From an uncultured Paracoccaceae bacterium (GTDB lineage: Bacteria; Pseudomonadota; Alphaproteobacteria; Rhodobacterales; Rhodobacteraceae), in NCBI GenBank assembly GCA_947496535.1, contig CANMDE010000001.1, positions 496,001-560,000 on the forward strand: a stretch of DNA of 64,000 nt. The letters are read 5' to 3'. The translations under genes were made by a program, and so were the position numbers. Shown piece by piece: positions 55,548-64,000 of this stretch (positions are counted from its first letter, which is position 1; each line of letters starts with the position of its first letter). The notes under the pieces were generated by a model. The model did not search any database, was not told where the DNA came from, and saw only the letters and a program-made list of their open reading frames with translations.

Positions 55548-55936
55548 CCCACCACTTCCCCATCCGCGTCTACTACGAAGACACCGACCTTGCGGGTATC
55601 GTTTACTACGCCAACTATCTGAAATTCATCGAACGTGCCCGGTCTGAGTGGGTCCGTAAGCTGGGTATTGATCAGGTCGCGATGAAGGCCGAGGGGATGG
55701 TCTTTGCTGTGCGGCGGGTGGAGGCGGATTATCTGGTGCCTGCGCAGTTTGATGATAAATTGCTGGTAGAGACGGAAGTGGATAGTTTTTCGGGCGCGCG
55801 TCTGGTCGTCCGGCAGGATGTGAAACGGGCCGATACGCTGCTGTTTACGGCGGTTGTGACCCTTGTTTGTGTTTCAGAAAGTGGGGTTCCGGCGCGGCTT
55901 CCGGCGGCGCTTCGCCTAGGTCTGAACCAAAAATAA
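55544..55936 (+). CDS. ybgC: tol-pal-associated acyl-CoA thioesterase
   Basis: The 130-residue hot-dog-fold enzyme matches YbgC: FPIRVYYEDTDLAGIVYYANYLKFIERARSEWVR carries the active-site Asp (EDTDLAG), and the C-terminus is normal. It hydrolyses acyl-CoA or acyl-ACP and is constantly found with tol-pal genes. Its ATG overlaps the preceding 42-codon frame. Confidence 0.95.
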   Translation: MTHHFPIRVYYEDTDLAGIVYYANYLKFIERARSEWVRKLGIDQVAMKAEGMVFAVRRVEADYLVPAQFDDKLLVETEVDSFSGARLVVRQDVKRADTLLFTAVVTLVCVSESGVPARLPAALRLGLNQK

Positions 55937-56044
55937 GCCGTCCTTTGAAGAAATCGTGCGGGATTGGTTGGATTTCTGTCGCGGCCTGGGTTATTGCTAT
56001 AGGCAATCAGAGCCCAAAATCGGGCCATTATGCAGAGCAGGCAC

Positions 56045-56719
56045 ATGGAAGCAGCACAAGACTTCACGATGTGGGCGTTATTCGCTCGCGCGACGATTAC
56101 CGTAAAACTTGTCATGATCATGTTGATTGCAGCGTCAATTTGGTGCTGGGCAGTGATCATCGACAAGATCATACAATATCGCAAAGCTCGGGCCGAGGCG
56201 GATGTGTTCGACCGCTCTTTTTGGTCAGGACAGCCTTTGGATGGTTTGTTCGACAAGATCGGAACAGAGCCGGAGGGCCAGTCCGAGAAAATCTTTGCCG
56301 CCGGGATGCTGGAATGGCGAAGGTCGCACAGGCAGGATGGTGAACTGATCGCCGGCGCGCAGGCCCGGATTGATCGGTCGATGGATGTGGCCATAGCAAA
56401 AGAGGCCAACCGGTTGCAGAAAGGCTTGCCCATCTTGGCGACTGTCGGATCGACTGCCCCGTTTGTGGGGCTGTTCGGGACCGTCTGGGGCATCATGAAT
56501 GCCTTTATTGAGATTGCCGAAGCGCAGAACACAAACCTTGCCGTTGTGGCGCCCGGGATCGCTGAGGCGCTTTTGGCCACTGGGCTGGGGCTGCTTGCCG
56601 CTATTCCTGCGGTGATTTTCTACAACAAGCTGTCGGCGGACAGCGATGCGATACTATCAGGCTATGAGGCGTTTGCGGATGAGTTTGCCACCATCCTGAG
56701 CCGTCAGTTGGATAGCTGA
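56045..56719 (+). CDS. tolQ: Tol-Pal system protein TolQ
   Basis: The 224-residue inner-membrane proton-channel subunit has three helices: about 17-37, and the pair around [28 protein letters not shown] and [24 protein letters not shown]. It powers outer-membrane constriction during division with TolR and TolA. The ATG at 56045 (MEAAQDF) is chosen over one five codons upstream that has no ribosome site. Confidence 0.95.
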   Translation: MEAAQDFTMWALFARATITVKLVMIMLIAASIWCWAVIIDKIIQYRKARAEADVFDRSFWSGQPLDGLFDKIGTEPEGQSEKIFAAGMLEWRRSHRQDGELIAGAQARIDRSMDVAIAKEANRLQKGLPILATVGSTAPFVGLFGTVWGIMNAFIEIAEAQNTNLAVVAPGIAEALLATGLGLLAAIPAVIFYNKLSADSDAILSGYEAFADEFATILSRQLDS

Positions 56720-56720
56720 T

Positions 56721-57197
56721 ATGGGTGCCGGTGTCATGAAATCAGGAGGGGGTGGCGGTAGACGCCGACGCCGCCGTTCCAACCGTAATCAGCCAATGTC
56801 TGAGATCAACGTCACGCCGTTTGTGGACGTGATGCTGGTGCTTTTGATTATCTTCATGGTCGCAGCCCCCTTGCTGACCGTTGGTGTGCCGGTCGAATTG
56901 CCGGAAACCGCTGCGACGGCTTTGGAAAGCGATGATGAAGAGCCGCTGACCGTCACTATCACCGCCGAGGGCGCTGTGATGATTCAGGAAACCGAAGTTA
57001 CGCGGGAAGATCTGGTGGGGCGTTTGCAGGGCATTGCCGCGGAGCGTGACAGTGACCGCATTTTCCTGCGTGCTGACGGCTCCAATGCCTGGAACCAGGT
57101 GGCGGAGATCATGGGCGCGCTGAATGCGGCTGGGTTTTCGAATATTGGGCTGGTGACAGATGTGGGCGGCCCGACCCTTGGCGGTTCTGACGGTTAG
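56721..57197 (+). CDS. tolR: Tol-Pal system protein TolR
   Basis: The 158-residue ExbD/TolR-type protein has a basic Arg-run ([15 protein letters not shown]), [22 protein letters not shown] with the membrane Asp that carries protons, and a periplasmic domain. A second possible start is MKSGGG five codons in. It follows tolQ after one base. Confidence 0.95.
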   Translation: MGAGVMKSGGGGGRRRRRRSNRNQPMSEINVTPFVDVMLVLLIIFMVAAPLLTVGVPVELPETAATALESDDEEPLTVTITAEGAVMIQETEVTREDLVGRLQGIAAERDSDRIFLRADGSNAWNQVAEIMGALNAAGFSNIGLVTDVGGPTLGGSDG

Positions 57198-57200
57198 AGC

Positions 57201-58331
57201 ATGCAGACGCCGGGCACGTATATCTCTGCCGTCGGCCACACAGCGCTGATTGGCTGGTTGATCCTTGGCTGGGGGTTCAACAGCGAACCGCTGGATTTTG
57301 AGGTGATGACGGTCACCGCGATGTCCGGTGAAGAGTTCGAGCAAATGACTGCTGCCCAGACACCGGAACCCGGAGAGGCCGAGCCGACCGAACTGGTGCA
57401 GCCCGAGATTGATGAAACCGCCCCAGCGCAGCCAGCGCAGGAGCAAGCCGCGTTGCCAGCGCCACCGCCAGAGCCGGTTGAGCAACCCGAAGAAGAAACG
57501 CCGCCACCACCGCCGCCGCAACCGTTGGTTACGGATGCGACCGATGAACCGCCGATAGAGCCACAACCACCTGCACCGCCTGCTGCTGCGCCTGATCTGC
57601 CGCCGAGCGATGATCCCACGCCGGAAGCTGTGCCGCGTGTCGCCCCTGAAGCTGTGACACCGCCTGACAATGCAGACGTGGCGGATGTGCAGCAGGATGC
57701 CGTGGTGCCGGATGAGGCCGAGACTGCGGAAGAAGTTGAGGAACCGCAGGAGGCGACGTCGCCGGAGGAAGCGGCGACTGAACTGGCGATTGAGGATGAG
57801 GAACCTTCGGGCGCTGTTGAGACATCGATGCGTCCGACGGCACGGCCTAGCCGTCCCGCGCCGCCTGCGCCGGAGCCTGAGGAAGAAACGCAGACCGCTG
57901 ATGCGGAGGCTGAGACTCCACCGGCGGCGGAGACTGACACTTCTGTTGAGGATTTGCTGGCCGGTGTAGTTGGAGATGAACCCGCAGCACCGCAAGCGCC
58001 AGCTGTGGCAGCAGGTCCGCCGATGACAGGATCTGAAAGAGATAGCTTCCGTGTTGCTGTGAACCGGTGCTGGAATGTTGACCCGGGATCGGTCGCCGCA
58101 CGCGTTACCGTCGAAGTGGGTTTTAACTTGAACCCGGATGGAACCGTACAGGGTGAACCGCGCATGATTAGTTCCGACGGTGATCAGAGTGCGACCCAAA
58201 CAGCCTTTGAAGCGGCACGTCGCGCTATATTGCGTTGTCAGTCGGGGGGGTATCAGTTGCCTGCCGACAAGTATGACCAGTGGAAAGAAGTTGTGATTAC
58301 GTTTGATCCCAGCGGAATGAGGTTGCGGTAG
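57201..58331 (+). CDS. tolA: Tol-Pal system protein TolA
   Basis: The 376-residue protein spans the periplasm: one membrane helix near residues 9-23 (AVGHTALIGWLILGWG), a Pro/Glu/Ala-rich linker (about 50-270; QPEEETPPPPPPQPLV and similar), and a C-terminal domain (MTGSERDSFRVAVNRCWNVDP to VVITFDPSGMRLR) with paired cysteines. The linker is acidic and Pro-rich instead of the Ala/Lys-rich coiled coil of enterobacterial TolA, as in other Rhodobacteraceae. Confidence 0.9.
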   Translation: MQTPGTYISAVGHTALIGWLILGWGFNSEPLDFEVMTVTAMSGEEFEQMTAAQTPEPGEAEPTELVQPEIDETAPAQPAQEQAALPAPPPEPVEQPEEETPPPPPPQPLVTDATDEPPIEPQPPAPPAAAPDLPPSDDPTPEAVPRVAPEAVTPPDNADVADVQQDAVVPDEAETAEEVEEPQEATSPEEAATELAIEDEEPSGAVETSMRPTARPSRPAPPAPEPEEETQTADAEAETPPAAETDTSVEDLLAGVVGDEPAAPQAPAVAAGPPMTGSERDSFRVAVNRCWNVDPGSVAARVTVEVGFNLNPDGTVQGEPRMISSDGDQSATQTAFEAARRAILRCQSGGYQLPADKYDQWKEVVITFDPSGMRLR

Positions 58332-58438
58332 GCAGATATACGCGCAGGACGAATGAAAATACTCCCGAAGCCTGCTAGGAATAAGATAAAGAAAGCCGTT
58401 CCAAGACAAATTGGGACATGCAGAGTGAGGCAATGACG

Positions 58439-59758
58439 ATGAGACGATTTCTGATACTGATTTTGGCCCTGCTATTGGCAGCGCCCGCGGTCGCGCAAAA
58501 CGATCCTGGCCCGCTCCGCCTGACGATCACGGATGGGGTGATTGAACCTTTGCCCTTCGCCGTTCCCAGTTTTCAGGCCGAAAATGCCGAGGCGCAGCAG
58601 GTGGCTTCGGATATTTCCCGGCTTGTTGTCCAAGACTTGGCGGGGACTGGATTGTTCCGGGAAATTCCGGCCAGTGCTTTCATCTCGCAAGTATCATCGT
58701 TCGCCCAACCTGTCGCTTACCCAGATTGGCGCGCTATCAGTGCGCAGGCCCTGATCACTGGTGCCGTCACCGTTAGTGGTGATCAGCTCGTCGTCAAGTT
58801 CCGGCTTTATGATGTGTTTTCTGGCACCGAGTTGGGAGAAGGTCAGCAGCTTGTTGGCACCGTTCAAGGGTGGCGCCGGATGGCACACAAGGTGGCGGAC
58901 GCGACGTATAGCCGGATCACGGGCGAGTCGGGATATTTTGATAGCCGTGTCGTCTTTGTTTCGGAAAGCGGACCGAAGGATAATCGGCAAAAGCGGTTAG
59001 CCGTCATGGATTATGACGGTGCGAATGTGCAGTTTCTGACCGATAGCAGCAGTATTGTGCTGGCTCCGCGCTTTTCGCCAAACGGCGATCGTGTACTTTA
59101 TACCAGTTTCCAGTCTGGCTTTCCCCGCATCAACGTTTTGAACGTCGCCAATGTTGGCCAGCAACAGCTTGGCACTGCGCCGGGTGAGATGGCGTTCAGT
59201 CCGCGCTTTTCGCGGGACGGAAACAGCGTGATTTACAGTCTCGCAAATGGTGGCAATACAGATATTTATCGCACCAATCTGGCGAGTGGTCAGCATATCC
59301 GCCTGACCGAGACGCCATCGATCGAAACGGCCCCGAGCCTGTCGCCTGATGGCAGCCAGATTGTTTTTGAAAGCGACCGGTCCGGTACGCAGCAATTGTA
59401 TATCATGTCTTCAAATGGCGGAGAGCCGCGTCGCATTTCCTTTGGTGAAGGCCGATATGGCACCCCGGTCTGGTCCCCTCGTGGTGATCTGGTCGCGTTT
59501 ACCAAGCAGAATGCCGGGCGGTTCCATATTGGCGTGATGCGCACTGATGGTAGCGAGGAGCGTTTGTTGACGTCGTCATTCCTTGATGAAGGTCCTACCT
59601 GGTCCCCCAACGGCCGCGTCATCATGTTCAGCCGAGAGACGCAGGGTGCTGAGGGGACATCATCGATGTATTCGGTGGATATCTCGGGTCGTAACCTGAA
59701 GGCTGTACCGAACCAGGGCGGCGCATCCGACCCATCCTGGGGGCCGTTACAACCCTAA
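58439..59758 (+). CDS. tolB: Tol-Pal system protein TolB
   Basis: The 439-residue periplasmic protein has a signal peptide ([20 protein letters not shown]), an N-terminal domain (about 25-160) and a six-bladed beta-propeller built from WD40-like PD40 repeats: [58 protein letters not shown] and [14 protein letters not shown]. It contacts Pal and TolA. The ATG at 58439 has GAGG eight bases upstream; ATGs at 58418 and 58433 are less well spaced. Confidence 0.95.
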   Translation: MRRFLILILALLLAAPAVAQNDPGPLRLTITDGVIEPLPFAVPSFQAENAEAQQVASDISRLVVQDLAGTGLFREIPASAFISQVSSFAQPVAYPDWRAISAQALITGAVTVSGDQLVVKFRLYDVFSGTELGEGQQLVGTVQGWRRMAHKVADATYSRITGESGYFDSRVVFVSESGPKDNRQKRLAVMDYDGANVQFLTDSSSIVLAPRFSPNGDRVLYTSFQSGFPRINVLNVANVGQQQLGTAPGEMAFSPRFSRDGNSVIYSLANGGNTDIYRTNLASGQHIRLTETPSIETAPSLSPDGSQIVFESDRSGTQQLYIMSSNGGEPRRISFGEGRYGTPVWSPRGDLVAFTKQNAGRFHIGVMRTDGSEERLLTSSFLDEGPTWSPNGRVIMFSRETQGAEGTSSMYSVDISGRNLKAVPNQGGASDPSWGPLQP

Positions 59759-59832
59759 TGTTCCTAATTCCCCAACGCGCAAAGCCATGCTATGGTGTAA
59801 AAAAGAGCAGATAAAAAACAGGGATTGATCTG

Positions 59833-60369
59833 ATGAAAATCATGACAAAAGCGGCGGTGGTGCTTCTTGTTCTGGCGACAACCGCTTGTACGCGCCCAGA
59901 CCGTTTTGGGGGGGGCGCTGACGATGGAACGGGTGGCGCTGGTAGCGACGCTGCCGCGGGGCTGAATGGTGGCGCTTTGGGTGCTGCCGGTGATCCGGCA
60001 AGTCCGGCCTATTTCAGCCAAACCATCGGCGACCGGGTGTTGTTTGCGGTTGATACGTCAACCATCACACCGGAAGGTCAGAACATCCTGAACGGTCAGG
60101 CGCAATGGCTGAACAGCAACGCCGACTACCGCGCCGTGATTGAAGGCCATGCCGATGAGCAGGGCACACGCGAGTACAACCTTGCGCTGGGTCAGCGCCG
60201 TGCAAACGCGGTGCGGGAATATCTTGTGTCGCAAGGTGTTTCGACGAACCGATTGCAGACTACAAGTTACGGCAAGGAACGCCCAATCGAGGTGTGTTCG
60301 GTTGAATCCTGTTACGCTAAAAACCGCCGCGCCGTGACGGTTTTGTCATTCTCCCAAGTCGGTAGCTAA
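59833..60369 (+). CDS. pal: peptidoglycan-associated lipoprotein Pal
   Basis: The 178-residue product is an outer-membrane lipoprotein (signal ending VLATTAC, unusual Thr at -3) with a Gly/Ala/Asp linker and a C-terminal OmpA domain: VLFAVDTSTITPEGQNIL, IEGHADEQGTREYNLALGQRRANAVREYL and NRRAVTVL. The Asp and Arg that bind meso-DAP are retained. It anchors the outer membrane to peptidoglycan. Confidence 0.96.
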   Translation: MKIMTKAAVVLLVLATTACTRPDRFGGGADDGTGGAGSDAAAGLNGGALGAAGDPASPAYFSQTIGDRVLFAVDTSTITPEGQNILNGQAQWLNSNADYRAVIEGHADEQGTREYNLALGQRRANAVREYLVSQGVSTNRLQTTSYGKERPIEVCSVESCYAKNRRAVTVLSFSQVGS

Positions 60370-60381
60370 GGCGGGTCTGGA

Positions 60382-61206
60382 ATGATGTTGCGTTGTATTG
60401 CTCTTGTTTGTGCCGTTGGTTTGACAACTCCTCTTCCTGCATTTGCGCAGGATCAGACGCTGGCTGATATTCGTCAGCAGTTGACCGTGCTTTATTCCGA
60501 TATCCGGCAGCTGAGAGTTGAACTTTCGACGACCGGTGGTGTTGGCAGCAATGTGGCGGGTAACACGCCACTTGAGCGCTTGAATTCGGTTGAGGCCGAG
60601 TTGCAGCGTCTGACTTCAAAGACGGAACAGCTTGAGTTTCGCGTGAACCGTATCACGGTGGACGGCACAAACCGTATCGGTGATCTGGAGTTCCGGCTAT
60701 GCGAGCTGGAAGCGAATTGTGATATTGCCACCTTGGGCGACACGCCATCCCTTGGTGGTGTCGACAATGGTGCTGATGTACCAAGTGCAGCCCCGCCTGC
60801 CGCGACGGATGGCCCTGCATTGGCGGTGGGCGAAAGCGGTGACTTTGAGCGGGCGCAGGAGGCGCTCGCCTCTGGTGACTTTCGCAGCGCCGCTGACCAG
60901 CTTGAGACCTTTGGTACGACCTACCCAGGAAGCCCGCTGACCGCTGATGTTGAGCTGTTGCGTGGCGAGGCCTTGGAGGGTTTGGGTGACGCAACCAGTG
61001 CCGCCCGCGCTTATCTCGCATCGTTTTCCAGCAATCCGCAGGGACCGAAAGCGCCTGACGCGTTGTTCAAGTTGGGCAAGTCTTTAGGTGCGATCGGACA
61101 GACGCAGGATGCCTGTTTGACGCTGGCAGAGGTTGAGGTGCGCTTTCCCGGTAGTCCGTCTGTGACGCAGGCCAAGACGTCCATGCAAAATTTGGGATGC
61201 CAGTAG
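60382..61206 (+). CDS. cpoB: cell division coordinator CpoB (YbgF)
   Basis: The 274-residue periplasmic product has a signal peptide (ending TTPLPAFAQ), a coiled-coil segment (about 25-100; RLNSVEAELQRLTSKTEQLEFRVNRI) and three TPR-type repeats (FERAQEALASGDFRSAADQLETFGTTYPGSPL, ELLRGEALEGLGDATSAARAYLASF, DALFKLGKSLGAIGQTQDACLTLAEVEVRFPGS). CpoB coordinates cell wall synthesis with Tol constriction. It overlaps tilS by ten bases. Confidence 0.93.
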   Translation: MMLRCIALVCAVGLTTPLPAFAQDQTLADIRQQLTVLYSDIRQLRVELSTTGGVGSNVAGNTPLERLNSVEAELQRLTSKTEQLEFRVNRITVDGTNRIGDLEFRLCELEANCDIATLGDTPSLGGVDNGADVPSAAPPAATDGPALAVGESGDFERAQEALASGDFRSAADQLETFGTTYPGSPLTADVELLRGEALEGLGDATSAARAYLASFSSNPQGPKAPDALFKLGKSLGAIGQTQDACLTLAEVEVRFPGSPSVTQAKTSMQNLGCQ

Positions 61207-62456
61207 AGGGTTTTGATGGGGCAGACAAAGCTGCCCGGGATCAAAAACTGCAGGATCTGGTACGAACCGCGTTTGCCGAACCCCCACACCGCGTCGCAGT
61301 GGCGGTATCCGGCGGCGGGGATTCCATGGCCGTTCTGCTGGCCTGCATCCAATCAAATGCTTTCGACGTATCTGCAGTGACCGTCGATCACGGCTTGCGC
61401 TCTGAGGCTGCCGAAGAGGCCGCTTTTGTTGGCACGTTTTGTGCTGAACGGGGTATCTCCCATACTACCCTTTCCTGGGAGGGTTGGGACCGACGTGGTA
61501 ATCTGATGGCAGCCGCACGTGCTGCCCGTTATCGTTTGATTGCCGAATGGGCCACATCGCAGGGCATTGGTCACATCTTGTTGGGTCATACTGCCGACGA
61601 TCAGGCCGAGAATTTCCTAATCCGGCTGGCCCGAAAGGCTGGCCCTGACGGATTGGCGGGCATGGAACCGTTGTTTGAAAGGCACGGTCTTAGCTGGGCG
61701 CGTCCCCTTTTGCAGGAAAATCGTGCTGGTTTGCGTGATTATCTTCGTGATCACAATTTTTCTTGGGTTGATGATCCAACCAATGAGGACCAAGCGTTTG
61801 ACCGGACCCGCGCGCGCCAAGCGCTGAAGACGTTGCAGGAGTTCGGCATCGGCTCAGAGGTCCTGACATCCGTGGGGGCATCAATGCGTGCGACCAAACA
61901 TGCGCTGACCCACTACAGCCGGATCGAGGCAAAGCATCATATCACCGAACAAGACGGTGATCTGGTCTTAAGCCTCGATCCTGACATCGAATTGCCGGCT
62001 GAAATGATCCGGCGGCTTTGGCGGGCTATGCTATCTTGGGTTGGTGGGGCTGATTACCCGCCCCGTCAGCAGCAACTAATTGAGATCGTTTGTGATTTGG
62101 CCGCTGATCAAAGGGCGACGGTCGGGGGGTGTCTGATCTCACGCAAGATGCATGTTTGGCGTGTGACCCGCGAATATCAGGCTGTGCGCGAAACGGTGTG
62201 TCCATCGGCAGAAGTTTGGGATGGGCGCTGGCGTTTGAGTGGCCCTCATGCGCCCGATCTGGAGTTGCGGGCCTTGGGCGAAGGTATCCGGGCGTGCCCG
62301 GACTGGCGCGCGACGGAGATGCCCCGATCATCATTGATCGCGACACCGGCCGTTTGGCGCGGGAACGAGCTAATTGCGGCCCCGGTGGCAGGATTTGCCA
62401 ACGGATGGACAGCGCAGATTGTCGCGGATTTTCATTCAAGCGCGTTTGCGCATTGA
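61197..62456 (+). CDS. tilS: tRNA(Ile)-lysidine synthetase
   Basis: The 419-residue enzyme modifies the wobble C of tRNA-Ile2 to lysidine so that AUA is read correctly. The PP-loop VAVSGGGDSMAVL, the block DHGLRSEAAEEAAFV, HTADDQAENFLIRLARKAGPDGLAGM and FSWVDDPTNEDQAFDRTRARQAL are all present. The start at 61197 lies inside cpoB; a position of the first conserved block near residue 37 fits TilS lengths. Confidence 0.94.
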   Translation: MPVEGFDGADKAARDQKLQDLVRTAFAEPPHRVAVAVSGGGDSMAVLLACIQSNAFDVSAVTVDHGLRSEAAEEAAFVGTFCAERGISHTTLSWEGWDRRGNLMAAARAARYRLIAEWATSQGIGHILLGHTADDQAENFLIRLARKAGPDGLAGMEPLFERHGLSWARPLLQENRAGLRDYLRDHNFSWVDDPTNEDQAFDRTRARQALKTLQEFGIGSEVLTSVGASMRATKHALTHYSRIEAKHHITEQDGDLVLSLDPDIELPAEMIRRLWRAMLSWVGGADYPPRQQQLIEIVCDLAADQRATVGGCLISRKMHVWRVTREYQAVRETVCPSAEVWDGRWRLSGPHAPDLELRALGEGIRACPDWRATEMPRSSLIATPAVWRGNELIAAPVAGFANGWTAQIVADFHSSAFAH

Positions 62457-62540
62457 AGATTAATCTTTAACCTCTATTTTAGGTCAAACGCTTTTGACGC
62501 GACTCTGTCGTGACATTTCCCGATTTTAAAGGAGTTTCCC

Positions 62541-64000
62541 TTGGGCAACGCGCGTAACGTTCTATTCTGGGTCGTCCTGTTCCTTATGGTGCTGGCGCTT
62601 TTTAACCTGTTCAGCAGCCCGCCCGGATCGACCGGTGGACAAACCAAGGACTATTCCGAATTCGTCCAAGCCGTCGACGACGGCAGCGTGACGAGCGCAA
62701 TCATTGACGGAGAGCAGATCCGCTATGAGGAAGGTGGTCGCACTTACGTGACGATTAAGCCCGAAGATGCGGAAATCACTGATCGTTTGATCAATGCTGG
62801 TGTGCCAATTGAGGCACAAAGCCAGGAAACTTCGGTGTTCCAATCCTTCATCATCAGCTTGCTTCCGTTCCTGCTGCTGATCGGTGTGTGGATCTATTTC
62901 ATGAACCGGATGCAGGGCGGCGGCAAAGGCGGGGCGATGGGCTTTGGCAAGTCCCGTGCGAAGCTGCTGACCGAAAAACATGGGCGCGTCACATTCGACG
63001 ATGTGGCCGGTATTGATGAGGCCAAGGAAGAGCTGGAAGAGATCGTGGAATTCCTGCGCAACCCGCAGAAATTCAGCCGACTCGGTGGTAAAATTCCAAA
63101 GGGCGCCCTGCTGGTGGGCCCTCCGGGGACTGGTAAAACGCTGCTTGCGCGGGCGATTGCTGGTGAGGCTGGCGTGCCGTTCTTCACGATTTCGGGATCA
63201 GACTTTGTCGAAATGTTCGTTGGTGTGGGTGCATCCCGCGTGCGCGACATGTTCGAGCAAGCGAAGAAGAACGCGCCATGTATCGTCTTTATCGATGAAA
63301 TTGATGCGGTCGGACGGTCTCGTGGTGCCGGGTATGGCGGCGGGAATGATGAGCGCGAGCAGACGCTGAACCAGCTCTTGGTTGAGATGGATGGTTTTGA
63401 GGCCAACGAAGGTGTGATCATCGTCGCGGCCACCAACCGTCGTGATGTGCTTGATCCCGCGTTGCTGCGTCCCGGTCGGTTTGACCGTCAGGTCACTGTG
63501 CCGAACCCAGATATCAAGGGCCGCGAAAAGATTTTGGGTGTTCACGCCCGCAAAATCCCGCTTGGCCCCGATGTGGACCTGCGGATCATCGCGCGTGGCT
63601 CTCCGGGTTTCTCGGGTGCTGATTTGGCTAATCTTGTGAATGAGGCTGCATTGATGGCTGCCCGTATTGGGCGGCGTTTTGTCACCATGCTCGATTTCGA
63701 GTCTGCTAAAGACAAGGTCATGATGGGCGCAGAGCGCCGGTCCATGGTTATGACAGCTGAGCAAAAAGAGATGACGGCCTACCACGAAGCGGGGCACGCA
63801 ATCGTCGGTATCTCCCTGCCGAAATGTGACCCGGTATATAAGGCGACAATTATTCCACGCGGTGGTGCGCTGGGTATGGTGATGAGCCTGCCTGAAATGG
63901 ACCGTCTGAATATGTTCAAGGACGAATGCCACCAGCGTTTGGCAATGACGATGGCTGGGAAAGCCGCCGAGATCATCAAATATGGTGAGGATCAGGTCAG
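62541..64000 (+). CDS. ftsH: ATP-dependent zinc metalloprotease FtsH (partial)
   Basis: The reading frame starts at a TTG behind AAAGGAG and runs off the window, giving 486 residues of about 640. It encodes an N-terminal helix ([18 protein letters not shown]), a small periplasmic domain, a second helix ([20 protein letters not shown]) and the AAA+ domain with Walker A GPPGTGKT, Walker B IVFIDEID, the FVG pore loop ([14 protein letters not shown]), the SRH region ([18 protein letters not shown]) and the zinc site HEAGH. It degrades membrane and regulatory proteins. Its position after tilS is conserved in Rhodobacterales. Confidence 0.96.
   Translation, partial: MGNARNVLFWVVLFLMVLALFNLFSSPPGSTGGQTKDYSEFVQAVDDGSVTSAIIDGEQIRYEEGGRTYVTIKPEDAEITDRLINAGVPIEAQSQETSVFQSFIISLLPFLLLIGVWIYFMNRMQGGGKGGAMGFGKSRAKLLTEKHGRVTFDDVAGIDEAKEELEEIVEFLRNPQKFSRLGGKIPKGALLVGPPGTGKTLLARAIAGEAGVPFFTISGSDFVEMFVGVGASRVRDMFEQAKKNAPCIVFIDEIDAVGRSRGAGYGGGNDEREQTLNQLLVEMDGFEANEGVIIVAATNRRDVLDPALLRPGRFDRQVTVPNPDIKGREKILGVHARKIPLGPDVDLRIIARGSPGFSGADLANLVNEAALMAARIGRRFVTMLDFESAKDKVMMGAERRSMVMTAEQKEMTAYHEAGHAIVGISLPKCDPVYKATIIPRGGALGMVMSLPEMDRLNMFKDECHQRLAMTMAGKAAEIIKYGEDQV

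Noticed and set aside
56742..58433. Long minus-strand frame antisense to tolR and tolA
   Set aside because: The translation is a Cys/Arg/Ser-rich low-complexity mirror of the Pro/Glu-rich TolA linker; tolR and tolA are unmistakable on the other strand.

Overview
The window looks like a chromosomal segment of a marine alphaproteobacterium of the Rhodobacteraceae (roseobacter group). The evidence is the gene content and order: ruvCAB-ybgC-tolQRAB-pal-cpoB-tilS-ftsH, divergent trxB/Lrp, hsp20-DUF1150, a fused sat-cysC, ccoNOQP and ccoGHIS behind FnrL boxes, and groESL behind a CIRCE element. The genus cannot be fixed from sequence reading alone. I see no tRNA, rRNA, CRISPR array, intact insertion sequence or prophage.

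Layout. 0.1-4.5 kb: two unrelated glutathione-transferase-like genes, a DUF1801 gene and a decayed copy of its 3' half, a beta-rich lipoprotein and a putative outer-membrane protein. 4.8-9.2 kb (minus strand): dapE, a GNAT acetyltransferase, a RidA protein and rnr. 9.4-17.2 kb is more accessory: a Hint-domain protein, a BCCT transporter, a universal stress protein behind an FnrL box, a prokaryotic ionotropic-glutamate-receptor-like channel, a GntR-type regulator and a 496-residue protein whose C-terminal half resembles aerolysin/ETX-MTX2 beta-pore-forming proteins, followed by a possible IS3-family remnant.

17.7-32.9 kb is the cbb3 oxidase region. A tandem UspA protein and ccoNOQP diverge from one FnrL box. 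ccoGHIS lies 6.5 kb downstream behind its own FnrL box. Between them sit small membrane proteins, a BLUF photoreceptor, a phosphate-binding/OmpA fusion, tag and a DMT transporter. The oxidase, its assembly and copper-loading genes and two Usp genes would respond together to low oxygen.

33-40.2 kb holds groESL, a second beta-rich lipoprotein, a DMT transporter, a secreted lipase-like hydrolase, purEK, a YdcH protein and hsp20-DUF1150. 40.2-52.3 kb holds sat-cysC, a RES-domain protein lacking a catalytic glutamate, trxB/lrp, a VOC protein, a DUF6152 protein, an MFS transporter, msrA, an SGNH hydrolase, prmA and a DUF1127 protein. 52.5-64 kb is one long plus-strand block for Holliday-junction processing (ruvCAB), cell-envelope constriction (Tol-Pal), tRNA-Ile lysidinylation (tilS) and membrane proteolysis (ftsH, cut by the window end).

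Most notable: the aerolysin-like protein; the receptor channel with an altered filter; two non-coding sites with perfect inverted arms around 11-bp-phased GTCGGC repeats; the RES protein; and a 42-codon ORF overlapping both neighbours upstream of ybgC.
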